Positions 32,446-44,322 of a stretch of 64,000 nt of DNA are shown here, piece by piece. The DNA is from Liolophura sinensis (lineage: Eukaryota > Mollusca > Polyplacophora > Chitonida > Chitonidae). Numbering within the stretch: position 1 is the first letter of the stretch; the number at the start of each line of letters is the position of its first letter. The stretch lies in contig NW_027018124.1 in NCBI RefSeq assembly GCF_032854445.1, forward strand, positions 1 through 64,000, read 5' to 3'. Position numbers and translations under genes: made by a program. The notes below the pieces were generated by a model, which made no database searches, was not told the origin of the DNA, and worked only from the letters and a program-made list of their open reading frames with translations.

Positions 32446-35400
32446 AATGACATCAGCAACAAGGTAGTGTGTACCATCGCAACTGGTCATTTCTAGATAA
32501 AAATTTGGGCTATAACCTATGTGCCGTTCGGTAGCCCAGAAGACGTCCAAACTTTGGTCCAAGCTCATTTAACTCACCCAGCAACTGTGTTACTTGTAAG
32601 TCGAGGACAAATCCAATGCCTTTATGTACATCCACTTTTCCAATTGGTGCCTGATCACTTTGATGATTGACATCAGCAACAAGGTAGTGTGTACCATCGC
32701 AACTGGTCATTTCTGTATTAAACTTTGAGCTATAACCTATGCGCCGTTCGGTAGCTCAGAGTACGTCCAATCTTTGGGCCAAGCTCATTTAACTCACCCA
32801 GCAACTGTTTTACTTCTAATTCGAAGACAACCCAATGGCTTTATGTACATAAACTACTATACCACATTTTTTTTATATAACAAATAGAAGGCAATAAACA
32901 CAGTCTGTTCTAAAATTTACAATTTAACACTAGATCTCATAATTAAGGTGCCATAAGAGGTGGAATAATGTAAGCAATGGACAAGTGGTAAAAAATTACA
33001 AATTTCTCTGGTTTCTAAGGCGTAAATTCCGTTGCTGGGCACGCAATTATGACGTCAAAAAAGCTTTAAAAATCACTAGAGCAACATGTATTGGTCGGAG
33101 AGCAATGCAGTTTGCACCATTCGATTTGTCGTGCCAAAATATTTCGGATTAGCTTCTTTGCAAGTGCATTTGAACAATTTTTCCACTTTCCAAATGACTG
33201 TTCGATCACTTTGCTGATTGACTTCGGTCACAGTGTAGTGTATACAATCGCAATTGGTCATTTCTAAATTAAAGTTTGAGCTATAACCTATGCGCTGTTC
33301 GGTAGCCCAGAATACGTCCAATCTTTGGGCCAAGCTCATTTAACTCACCCAGCAACAATGTTACTTGTAAGTCGAAGACAACCCAATGGCTTTATGTACA
33401 TAAATTACCATACCACATCATTTGTACATAACAAATGTGAGGCACTAAAAACAGTCTGTTCTAAAGTCTACAATTTACCACTAACTCTTATAATTAAGGT
33501 GCCATATTAGGTAGAATAATGTAAACAATAGACAACTGGTAAAAAATTGCATATTTCTCTGGTTTCTAAAGAGTAAAATCCGTTGCTGGGCACGCAATGA
33601 TGACGTTAATAATGATTTAAACGCTCCTACAGCGAAAGGTATTAGACAAAGAGGAATGCGATTTGCACCATCCGATTTGTCGTGCCAAAATTCGCGGACC
33701 TTCATCTTTGCAAGTGCATTTGAACAATTTTCCACTCTTCGAATTACCGCCTAATCACACAGTCTGTTCTAAAATCTACCATTTAACACTGATTCACAAA
33801 ACTGAGGTGCAATAAGATGTGGAAAAAAGTTAGCAATCGACAAGTGTTTAAAAAATTGCAAATTTCTCTGGTTTCTAATTGGTGAAATTCTTTGCTGGGC
33901 AAGGAATTATGACGTCAAAAATGATTTAAATGCCGCTACAGCAAGAAGTATTGTTCCAAGAGCAATGCAGTTTGCACCATTCCATTTGTCGTGTCAAAAT
34001 ATTTCGGATTAGTTGTTTGCAAGTGCACTTGAACAATATTTCCACTTTTCGAATGATCACTTTGCTAATTGACATCAGCCACAGTGTAATGTCTACCATC
34101 GCCTCTGGTCATTTCTATATTAAACTTTGGGCTGTAACCTATGTGCCGTTCGGTAGCCCAGAAGACGTCGAATCTTACGTAGAAGCTCATTTAACTCACC
34201 CAGCAACTGTGTTACTTGTAAGTCGAGAACGAATCCAATGCCTTTATGTACATCCACTTTTCCAATTTCTGCCTGATCCCTTTGCTGATTGGCATCAGCA
34301 ACAATGTAGCAGGTACCATTGCCAATGGTCATTTCAATATCAAACGCCTTCACTCCAAGTTTCTTAACTTTTAGAACGTATATAATTATCTTGTCAGTAA
34401 GTATAGACAGAAGATTCATGTTGACATCAGCTACAGTGTAGTGTGTACCATCGCCACGGGTCATTACTATATTAAACTTTGAGCTATAACTTATGTTCCG
34501 TTCGGTAGCCCAGAATACGTCCAATCTTTGGGCTGAGCTCATTTAGCTCACCCTGCAACTTTCTTACTTCTCAGTGGAAGACAAACCCCGTTGATTTATG
34601 TACTTAAAATACCATACCACATTATTTATATATAACAATTGTAAGGTACTAAACACAGTCTGTTCTAAAATCTACAGTTTAACACTAACTTACAAAATTG
34701 AGGTGCCATAAGATGTGGAATTATATAAGCAATCGACAATTGTTAAAATATTGCAAATTTCTCTGGTTTGTAAGGAGGGAAATTCTTTGCTTGGCACCCA
34801 ATTATGACTTCAAAATTGCTTAAACGACGCTGCAGCATAAAGCAATGGTTGGAAAGCAATGCGGATTGCACCATTCGATTTGTTGTGCCAAAATACGTCG
34901 GATTACCTTCTCTGCAAGTGCATTTGAACAATTTTCCACTTTTCGAATTTCTACCTTATCACACAGTCTGTTCTAAAATCTACAGTTTTACACTAACTCA
35001 AGAAATTAAGGTGTCATAAGATGTGGAATAATGTAAACAATCGACAAATGTTAAAAAAATTGCAAATTTCTCTGGTTTCTAATTAGTGAAATCCTTTGCT
35101 GGGCAAGGAATTATGACGTCAAAAATGATTTAAACGCCGCTACAGCAAGAAGTATTGGTCGAAGACCTATGCGGTTTGCACCACTCCATTTCTCGTGCAA
35201 AAATATGTCGGATTATTAACGTTGCATGCGCACTTGAACAATTTTTCTACTTTTAGAATTTCTGCCTGATCACTTTGCTAACTGACATCAGCCACAGTGT
35301 ATTGTGTACCATCGCCTCTGGTCATTTCTACATTAAACTTTGGGCTGTAACCTATGTCCAAGCTCATTTAACTCACCCAGCAACTGTGTTACTTGTAAGT

Positions 35401-37066
35401 CGAAGACAAATCCAATGCCTTTATGTACATCCACTTTTCCAATTGCTGCCTGATCATTTTGATGATTGACATCAGCTATAATGTAGTGTGTACAATCGCA
35501 ATTGGTCACTTCTAATTTAAAGTTTGAGCTATAACCTATGCGCCGTTCGGTAGCCCAGAGTACGTTCAATCTTTGGGCCCAGCTCATTTAGCTCACCCGG
35601 CAACTGTGTTACTTCTAATTCGAAGACAACCCAATGGCTTTATGTACATAAACTACCATACCACAATATTTGTATATAACAAATGTAAATTACTAAGCAC
35701 CGTCTGTTACAAAATCTACAATTTAACACTAACTCATAATTAAGGTGCAATAAGATGTTAAATAATGTAAGCAATGGACAAGTGTTAAAAATTACAAATT
35801 TCTCTAGTTTCTAAAGAGTAAATTCCGTTGCTGGGCCCCCCAAATATAAAGTCAAAAATGCTTTAAACGCCGCTACGGCAAAAAGTATGGGTCGGAGAGG
35901 AATGCAGTTCGCACCATTCGATTTGTCGTGCCAAAATACGTCGGTTTAGCTTCTTTGCAAGTGCATTTGAACAATTTTTCTACTTTTCGAATTTGTGCCT
36001 GATCACTGTGCTGACTGACATCAGCTACAGTGTAGTGTGCACCATCGCAACTGGTCATTTCTATATTAAACTTTCGAAAGATGCGAAATTAAGCAAGGCA
36101 TCGCCAGGTGTTGAAGTACTGCAAATTTTTCCAGTTTCCATTAAGTGAGAGCCGTTGCCAGACACCTGATTAAGACCTCAACCATGATTTAAAGTCGGTA
36201 CAGCTAAAAGTATTGGTCGGAGAGCAATGCGGTTTGCACCATTCCATTTATCGTCACAAAATACGTCGGATTAGCGTCTTTAAAAGAGCATTAAAACAAT
36301 TTTTCCACTTTTGGATTTTGTCTGGTCTCCTTGCTTCCTGAAATTAGATATACTGTAGTATGTACCATCGCGACTGGTCATTACTATATTAAGGTTTTGG
36401 CTTTCATTTATCTGCCGTTCTATAGTCCAAAAAATGTCAAATTTTTAGGCCAAGCTCATCCAACTGACCCAGCAATTGTTTTACTTCTAACTCCAAGATA
36501 AACCCAATATCTAAATCTACATGTAGAGAAACAACAGCAGTTGTTTATGGGAAACACAATGTACTTCATACAGTCTGCTCTAAAATTTACAATTCAACAC
36601 TGACCCATATCAATAAGGTGCCAACAGATGCGGAATTAGGCAAGGCACCGCCAGGTGTTGAAATATTGCAAATTTTTCTCGTTTCCAAAGAGTGAGAGCC
36701 GTTGCCAGGCACCTGATTATGACATCAGTCATGACTTAAATGTTGCTACAGCTAATAGTATTGGTCGGAGAACAATGCGGTTTGCACCATTTCATTTCTT
36801 GTCACAAAATACGTTGAATTAGCTTCTTTCCACAAGCATTGCAACAATTTTTTCACTTTTTCATTTTGCCTGGTCTCTTTGCTTATTGAAATCAGCTACA
36901 CTGTAGTATGTACCATCGCGACTGGTCATTACTATATTAAACTTTTGGCTGTAATTTATGTGCCGTTCGGTAGTCCACTAGATGTCAAATCTTTAGGCCA
37001 AGCCCATCAAACTGAAGCAGCAATTGTTTTACTTCTAACTCCACGACAAACCCAATATCTATATCT
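32446..37066 (-). repeat. Diverged satellite block, reverse orientation
   Basis: These are copies of the monomer of the right-hand array, in reverse complement. For example GTTGCTGGGCACGCAATTAT near 33030 corresponds to CACGTGCCCAGCAACGG on the right. Landmarks at about 33030, 33580, 33891, 34785, 35093, 35826, 36151 and 36700 are irregularly spaced (about 308-894 bp, with two steps near 549), so many monomers carry deletions or rearrangements. At 34346-34424 a monomer contains a piece of repeat R. The block ends at ATCT just before the Gypsy LTR. Confidence 0.85.
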
Positions 37067-37889
37067 TGTTACGATCCAAAATGCCTGTATTATAAAGAGA
37101 TGGCTTGTTCGAAATACACGACAGTTTAGCCGCACAAAAAAGTAACCAAAACCAGCAGATTTTATTTTACAACAATTTATTAGCTTAACAAGAACAGATA
37201 ATAAGACTTATACAAATACTAAAGTACTTAAGTTGAACAAGGAAGGCTAGCAGTATCTATACAAATACTAAAGTACTTGAGTTGAACATGAAAGGATAGC
37301 AGTATCTATACAAATACTAAAGTACTTACGGTGTCAAGTCCAAACGGACGCATATATTCCACAATATATGTACCACACAGGCATAAATGCTCAGAGGCAA
37401 ATTCACAAGAGGGAAAATCCACAGTATAACTGAGTGTATGACGAAATACACAAAATTCCACAGACAGGGTCCGTGTACTAATAAGCACTGTGTATACAAG
37501 AGCACAAATTAAACATACAAGTTCAGACTGAACAAGTGCTCGGTGGAGATAGGATATAACAAGGCCAGAGGCTATAAAGACACCAAAATTCAGCACAAAT
37601 GGCCTACTAAAGTAATACACAGCAAAAGTATCCAAGCTCTCAATAATTCTCCTTTCTCCGTTCTCTGTTCTCTCCTCTCTCTGTTTGACCTGCTTTCATA
37701 GGTCTTATATAGCCTGGTGGAATTGTCCAGAATAAGAAAATTCCTGAACACTTGATGTAAACAAACAGGCACTGAACTGAGCGTATTCTGGAACATTCTA
37801 AGGTAGAGGCAGACAGCACTCCCTGAACTTAGCATATGTAAACAGTGGCAAGCTAAATTTAGAAACTGACGGCAGTCGTGCACATAACA
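37067..37889 (-). repeat. 3' LTR of the Gypsy element
   Basis: It begins TGTTACGA and ends CATAACA on the + strand. The minus strand has a TATATAAG box at about 37704-37711 and AATAAA-type sites near 37160-37180. An internal repeat of about 60 bp (ACAAATACTAAAGTACTT) occurs 2-3 times at 37205-37330. A purine-rich tract on the minus strand (GAAGGGTGGGTG) directly precedes it, as expected of a polypurine tract. Confidence 0.88.
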
Positions 37890-38020
37890 CACCCACCCTT
37901 CAAGAAAAAAAATAGTTTTCCTAACTTTTTTTTACTTACAATATATGTTAAACAATATATGTTAAACAATAATATATACAACATTGTAAAACCACATGTA
38001 ATTAAACATTTATACACAAC

Positions 38021-38422
38021 TTATACACGAGACAAGCGATCTGCAATAACATTATCTTTTCCCTTTATATGTTTGATTTCAAGATTGTATTCCTGCAACA
38101 ATAAACTCCACCATAACAGTCTCTGATTCTTTCCCTTAACTTTCTGCAGAAACACAAGTGCATTGTGATCAGTATTTACAATCACAGGTTGTCTCGAAGC
38201 TGTTACATAAACTTCAAAATGTTGCAGAGCTAAAATAACAGACAAACATTCTTTTTCAACAGTTGAGTAACTTCTCTGAAACTTGTTAAGTTTACGAGAA
38301 AAGAAACAAACTGGATGATCAACACCAAGATTGTCCTCCTGAAGCAAAACTGCACCTATAGCAACATCACTTGCATCAACTGCTAACTTAAAAGTTTTCT
38401 CAAAATTAGGTGCTGACAACAC
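38021..38422 (-). pseudogene. Gypsy RNase H domain
   Basis: The 133-residue segment has the Gypsy RNase H signature: VDASD (first Asp), a STVEKECL Glu, NTDHNAL Asp and GKDNVIAD near the end. It lies next to the LTR, meaning RNase H is the last domain of pol. A TGA in frame separates it from the reverse transcriptase part near 38480. Confidence 0.85.
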
Positions 38423-38476
38423 CGGCGAACTTTTAAGTATGGCTTTTATCTCATCAAAAGCAGTCTGGCACTCGTC

Positions 38477-39230
38477 TCACCAAGTAAACTTGCTGGACTT
38501 TTTCAACAGATAAGTAAATGGCTCACTAATAGTGGAAAGATTTGGACAGAATTTCCTGTAATATCCAGCCATACCCAAAAAGCGCTTGAGCTGCCTCTTG
38601 TTACAGGGTACAGGAAGTGTAGAAATAGCACTGCCTTTTGAGTCAATAGGCTTAACTTGACCTTGGCCGACAACATGACCCAAATATGTGACAGTGGCAC
38701 AACAAAATTCACTTTTTACAAGATTGACGGTAAGTTTAGCCTGACTAAGTCTCTTAAAGAACTGGCGTATTCTGGAAATGTGCTGTTCCCAAGTGTCGGC
38801 AAAGATAATGACCTCATTCATCAGGCGTTGATACGCAGCTGGGCTATTTTTCATTCCAAATGGCATTACCTTGTACTGAAATAGTCTATTGGCCGTAGCA
38901 AACGCTGAAACTTCACGAGCCCTAGGAGTAAGAGGAACCTGCCAAAACCCTTTTAAAAGATCGAACTTTGATACATGTTTCGCCTGACCAACAGCGTCAA
39001 TGCAGTCATCAATACGAGGTATTGGATAATTGTCTGATTAGTGACAACGTTGACTTTCCTGTAATCCGTACACATTCTATATGTACCATCAGGCTTGGGT
39101 ACCAAAATACATGGTGAACTCCAGTTACTGTGACTAGGCTCGATAAAGTCATTGTCTAACAGGTACTTAATCTCATTAGAGAGGTACTTAGCCTTCACAG
39201 GGTTTAACCTGTAAGGGTGCTGTTGAAACC
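38477..39230 (-). pseudogene. Gypsy reverse transcriptase, broken
   Basis: The segment includes SSPCILVPKPDGTYRMCTDY (fingers), a frameshift near 39035, then KFDLLKGFWQVPL, VMPFGMKNSPAAYQRLM and, after a deletion, FADTWEQH and TYLGHVVG. The YxDD active-site segment that should lie between RLMNEV and IIFADTW is missing, so polymerase activity is lost. Confidence 0.8.
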
Positions 39231-39990
39231 CAATGATTGTACTGACTCTCGAACAGCAAACATAAGAAATGGAATACGTTCATCCCAGTCTTTCTCTGTA
39301 TCATAACAATAAGTCTTAATCATGTTATTTAATGTTTGGTGAAATCTTTCAATTGCACCTTGACTTTCTGGGTGGTAGGCAGACGACTTGTATTGTTTAA
39401 TGCCTAACTGGTACATAACTTGTTGAAAAATATCAGACATAAAGTTTGAACCTTGATCAGACTGTATGGATTTGGGTAAACCAAGCAGAGTAAAAAACTT
39501 TGCAAAAGCTTTGACAACAGACTTGGTATTTATATTTCTTAAAGGAACAGCTTCGGGAAATCTGGTTGCTGTACACATAATAGTTAACACATACTGATTC
39601 CCAGGCTTTGTCTTAGGTAGAGGGCCTACACAATCAATCAATATTTTGCTGAATGGCTCTTGAAAAGCTGGTACAGGCTCTAATGGTGCCTTAGGAATAG
39701 TCTGATTAGGCTTACCCACTACCTGGCATGTATGACATGATTTACAAAACTGGGTTACATCTCTCTTTAATCCTGGCCAAAAGAAGTGGTTCAGTATCCT
39801 GTAGTAGGTCTTGTTAACACCCAAGTGACCAGCTAATGGCATTTCATGTGCCATACGTAAAATTTCAGTTCCGTATGCGTTAGGTACAACAATCTGATGT
39901 TTAACAGCCCAGTCATCATCAACAGATACATCAGGTGGTCTCCATTTACGCATATGTATATCAGACTTGACATAATAACACAGGTTCAGA
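39204..39990 (-). pseudogene. Gypsy integrase, C-terminus missing
   Basis: The frame holds an HHCC zinc-binding motif (H-x6-H-x26-C-x2-C) and the catalytic triad: ILIDCVG Asp, QSDQGSNF Asp and, 35 residues on, AIERFHQ Glu. After FAVRESVQ the usual C-terminal part is absent and the sequence passes straight to the start of reverse transcriptase in another frame, so a deletion joins the two. Confidence 0.85.
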
Positions 39991-40410
39991 TGAAATAACA
40001 CAGTCATCGAGAGCTCTGTCAAACAAACCGGAAATTTCTGGGTCTTTATGCTGTTCAGTTACAAGCTGATGTTTAGAAACATGTGATATGTCACTAGGTG
40101 TACAATGGTCTGATTCATCATTATCAATGCAGAAGTCTTGAGTAAACATTTGTGTAAGAAATGTATCTTGTAAGTCCGCTACCGTGTTTTTGCCGGTATC
40201 AGAAAGTTTGTTTGACATAGACTTCGTTACAGCACAAGAGGGATACAAATCTGGAACTTCTTTCTCAACAGGATCAACAGTTTGATCATCAGTCAAAATA
40301 GTATTAACCATTACTTTGTCACCAGCAAGATCATTGCCAAGTAGTAGATGAATTCCTTTAAAAGGCAAAGTAGGCCTAATGCCGACAGTAACAGGACCCG
40401 AAATAATATC
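39961..40410 (-). pseudogene. Gypsy protease end and linker
   Basis: The minus-strand frame includes GIHLLLGNDLAGDKV, a typical end of the Gypsy protease region, then an acidic linker. A frameshift near 39970-39990 leads to the integrase frame. The protease active site lies upstream of the truncation and is missing. Confidence 0.7.
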
Positions 40411-40421
40411 AGATGATATAA

Positions 40422-41308
40422 GAAATCGAATAGTGCAAACCGCGTTGCTCTCCCACCAATACTTTGGGCTGAAGCGACATTTGAATAATCATTGATGTCA
40501 AAATCACGTGCCCAGCAACGGCTCTTACTCCATTGAAACCAAGGAAATTTGCAATTTTTCAACAGCTGGAGATGCCTGGCCCAATTGCGCATCTTTTGGC
40601 ACCTTATTGATGTGGGTCAGTGTTCAATTGTACTTTTTACAGCAGACTGTATCAAGTACCTTGTGTTTTTTATATAAAAATGGTGTGGTTTTTCTACATG
40701 TAGATAAAGACATTGAGTATGTCTTCGACTTAGAAGTAAGACAACTGCTGGGTGAGTTAAATGGGCTTGGCCCAAAGACTTGGCGTCTTCTGGCCTACCG
40801 AAGGGCACATAACTTATAGTCAAAAGTTGAATATAGTAATGACCAGTCGCGATGGTACAAAGTAAATGTAGCCGATTTCAATGAGCAAAAAGACCAGGCA
40901 AAAATCCAAAAGTGGAAAAACTGTTCCAATGCTGTTGGTAAGAGGCTAATCCGACGTATTTTTGACGAGAAATCGAATGGTGCAAACCGCGTTGCTCTCC
41001 GACCAATACTTTTGGCTGTAGCGAGATTTGAATGATCATTGGTGTCAAAATCACGTGCCCAGCAACGGCTCTTACTCCATTGAAACCAAGGAAATTTGCA
41101 ATTTTTTAACAGCTGGAGATGCCTGGCCCAATTGCGCATCTTTTGGCACCTTATTGATGTGGGTCAGTGTTCAACTGTACTTTTTACAGCAGACTGTATC
41201 AAGTGTCTTGTGTTTTCTATATACAAATGGTGTGGTTTTTCTACATGTAGATAAAGACATTGAGTTTGTCTTCGACTTAGAAGTAAGACAATTTCTGGGT
41301 GACTTAAG
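40422..41308 (+). repeat. Satellite, forward orientation, between Gypsy and LINE
   Basis: About 1.6 monomers: the landmark CAGCAACGG is at 40513 and 41060. The segment starts mid-monomer (GAAATCGAATAGTGCAAACC) and stops at GACTTAAG where the LINE begins. Confidence 0.9.
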
Positions 41309-41450
41309 ATAGATAGATAGATAGATAGAGCTTTATTTCAGACTGAATTGTCCATATAAAAAAAGATAAACTCACACACACAAAGGAAAAGAAAGAAAAA
41401 AAAAATTTAATTATATACACATAACATTGGCGACATATACCGACTTCACA

Positions 41451-44322
41451 TCAGTATAGTAAAACTGACCACCTCTCCTGAAGCCGAGATGTTATACTGG
41501 CGTCACTATTCAGGAGTTTTATTACGATGGAATTGTCAGCAAACATAAGTCTCCGTCTGAAACAATACACTGACCTGCGCAGTAATTCACCAGAGGACGG
41601 TACACCATTAATGCAGAACATAAAACTGGCACTACAATCGCGCCTGAAACACATTAACCATCTAAATGCATTATTGTAAGTGACCCGTAATGAGCTTATA
41701 ACCTTTTTCAGAAAAGTACACCAAAGCTGACAACAGTATATATTGCAACAAAAACTACGAAAAAGTTGTACTTTAACAAGCTGAGTACAAGAACTAAACT
41801 TACGTATCAACATGTTGGCTCTAATACAGAGCTTTCTTTTCTGAGACAGAATGTCCGCATCATCAGACAAATTGTCAGTAATAATGTGCCCAAGGTAAGT
41901 ATACGATTGGACATAAGATAACAATCTTTCATTAAGGTACAAAGGCGGGGGATTGAAATCTTTATACGTTTTAGGTTTGGTAACCAAACACAGTCTTACG
42001 GGTATTAAAAATTATGTCATGGGAAAGAGCATACTCTTCACATACTTTAAAGAGAGCTTGCATTGCTTTTGCAGAAGGGCAGATTATACACATATCATCG
42101 GCGTAGATAAGGTGATTGATAAATATACCTCCAACATTACATCCAACACAACTATCGGACAGAGCAACGTCCAGTTCATGGAGGTATAGGTTAAACAGAG
42201 TAGGTGATAAAATCCCCCCTTGCCTAACTCCGTTTATGATACGGAAAGGGCTCGATATGGACGATCCCCATTTAATACTGAACTCTTGGGTATTAAACCA
42301 TACTTCGAGAAACTTTATAATACATGGAGGTACATTACGATCAATCAGTTTTTGCAGTAAGCACCAGTGATTTACGCGATCGAAAGCCTTCCTGGCATCA
42401 AGGAAACAAACAAAAACAGGGCTGCCATTAGAGCAATAGTAGTTGATAGCTTCTTTTAACACAAAAATGCATTGATCGGTGGATCTATTAGCTTTAAAAC
42501 CAAACTGAAAATCTGAGGTGTCGAAGAAGTTAACACATTTTTCTAAAATAAGGCCTTCGATAAGTTTCGAGATAGTAGTAGCGACAGCAATAGGTCGATA
42601 ATTGTCGGAGGAAGTTATATTTCCAGACTTACTCTTAATTACTGGCGAAATGTAAACATCAGTAAGTTCCTTGGGGAGACAAGAATGCGCCATAAGTGCA
42701 TTAATACAGAGTGTGAGATGATGTGCAACTTCAGGACCACCATACTTTAGGTGCTCAGAGCTCAAACTGTCAGGCCCACTACATTTACCCAGTTTTAAAG
42801 TCTTAATTTTATCAGACACCTCTTCCACAGTAGTAAATCTATGGAATGGAGCATCATTACATTCAGTCAAATACTCAAGTACTTTATCCTTAGCTCTGGT
42901 ATTTCTGACTGAGTTAAGAATAGATTCATATTTATCTTTCCACAGAGATGCTATGTTGGCTTCACCATGAGTGTCATCAACACTGATAGGGAGATACATA
43001 TTCTTAGCATTGGTGTTATTCACCTCTTTCCAGAATTCCTCCGAGTTGCATTGGAAGAGAGTTTGGGCCATTTTGTCGGCTCGAATTGATGACTCATTTT
43101 TCCTACAGGCCCTAACAGCGTACTTAAATTTACGCCGAGTCATTTGCATGTAATTACAGATTTCACCACTTCGAGGGCTGCCATGCTCTTTCCAAAGAAG
43201 GAAAGCTACACGTGCATGAGCATGAAGGTCACTAACTAGATCATTCCAACCAGGAATATTGTATCGAGTAGAAGACTTATTTTTTGCAACGGTTTCATAA
43301 CCAGCTTGACGCAGAGCGGTGACAATACTGTGATAATACTGAGATAACTCTTCAGAATGTGTTTTACATTTAGGTTGCATGCAATTCAGAGCCTCAGATG
43401 GAATTGTTATAGATCTCATTTTTGAGTTTAGTCACAGAAGTATACCTAGCAATATCATTTCCATTAAGATTACTCCGATCAATGAACAGGCGAGTTGGAT
43501 TGGAGCTGGAAGTAGAGAGGCGGAGTAAATTTTGCCAAGAAATGTTAATAGACAGTGGTTTATGGTCAGAAGTAACAAAATCATACAACACATTAATATT
43601 GTTTACAGAATCACTAACATGCTGGGAACAGAGGCAGTGATCTAACCACGAGGTGGTCAGGTGGGCATCACTGACATAAGTAAACGTAGAGTGCGGGAGA
43701 AGATTTAAGTCATAATTATATAGTCCTGAGTCAGTACAGAAATCTTTCAGCTCTTTTCCAAATGAAGCATTTGGGTCTGCATTCCAGTCTCCCATGACCA
43801 CAACGTTGGGAATGTCAGATTCTTCAATAATAGACTTTATCTTAGCTAGATAATCATTAAATATGTCAATATTATCTGTACAATCCGTAGGCATGTGTAT
43901 ATTAATTATCAATAGTTTACTCGAGTCAGACTCTAAACGAAGGCCAAGCAGCCTATTGTCATGGAAGTCAACAATACTAGCCAAGCTTCCCAGCGATTTT
44001 TCCAGAGGACAGCAATACCACCAACGGGACGCCCAGGAGTTAGAAGGGTTTCGTCAATGGACGAGACACCATAGCCACAAAAGTCATTGTGTATGGCATT
44101 CAGTAAATCATGTTCCGAGTTTCTGAGCCAAGTTTCTTGAAGAACACATACATCACTAAGGTCACATAGTTGTTTAACTTCCTGTATAGAGGTCTTAAGT
44201 GACCTACAGTTGAAAGAGGTTACAGTTAATGACATGTTGAGAGTTAAATTGAGATAAGGCACAAGCAGAAATAAATAAATACCATAACTAGGACGCAAAA
44301 AAGTACATTCACTAATAGTCAT
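41451..44322 (-). pseudogene. LINE ORF2: endonuclease and reverse transcriptase, frameshifted
   Basis: The likely start is the Met at 44235, before SLTVTSFNCRSL. Endonuclease motifs are LQETWL, then VVMGDWNADP and TSDHKPL in the next frame. The reverse transcriptase (43419-41971) has SDNYRPIAV, QFGFKANRSTDQ, FLDARKAFDRVNH (motif A), NGVRQGGILSP (motif B) and LIYADDMCI (motif C). A C-terminal piece (41987-41451) includes YNNAFRWLM. Frames change near 43960, 43410 and 41985. The catalytic motifs survive, so decay is limited; some shifts could be sequencing errors. Confidence 0.85.

Larger units (their letters stand above)
37067..40420 (-). mobile_element. Truncated Ty3/Gypsy element, Gmr1-like domain order
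   Basis: Read on the minus strand, the remnant has the end of protease and a linker (about 40410-39961), integrase (about 39985-39204), reverse transcriptase (about 39230-38477), RNase H (38422-38021), then the 3' LTR. Canonical Gypsy elements place integrase last; integrase before reverse transcriptase is known in Gmr1-like Gypsy elements and in Copia. The upstream half (gag, most of protease, 5' LTR) is absent and sequence passes into satellite at about 40411-40421. The pol has several frameshifts, one stop and internal deletions, so it is not functional. Confidence 0.85.

Noticed and set aside
37067-40420. Copia element, given integrase before reverse transcriptase
   Set aside because: Reverse transcriptase, RNase H and the HHCC/D-D35-E integrase sequences are Gypsy-type, so a Gmr1-like Gypsy fits better.
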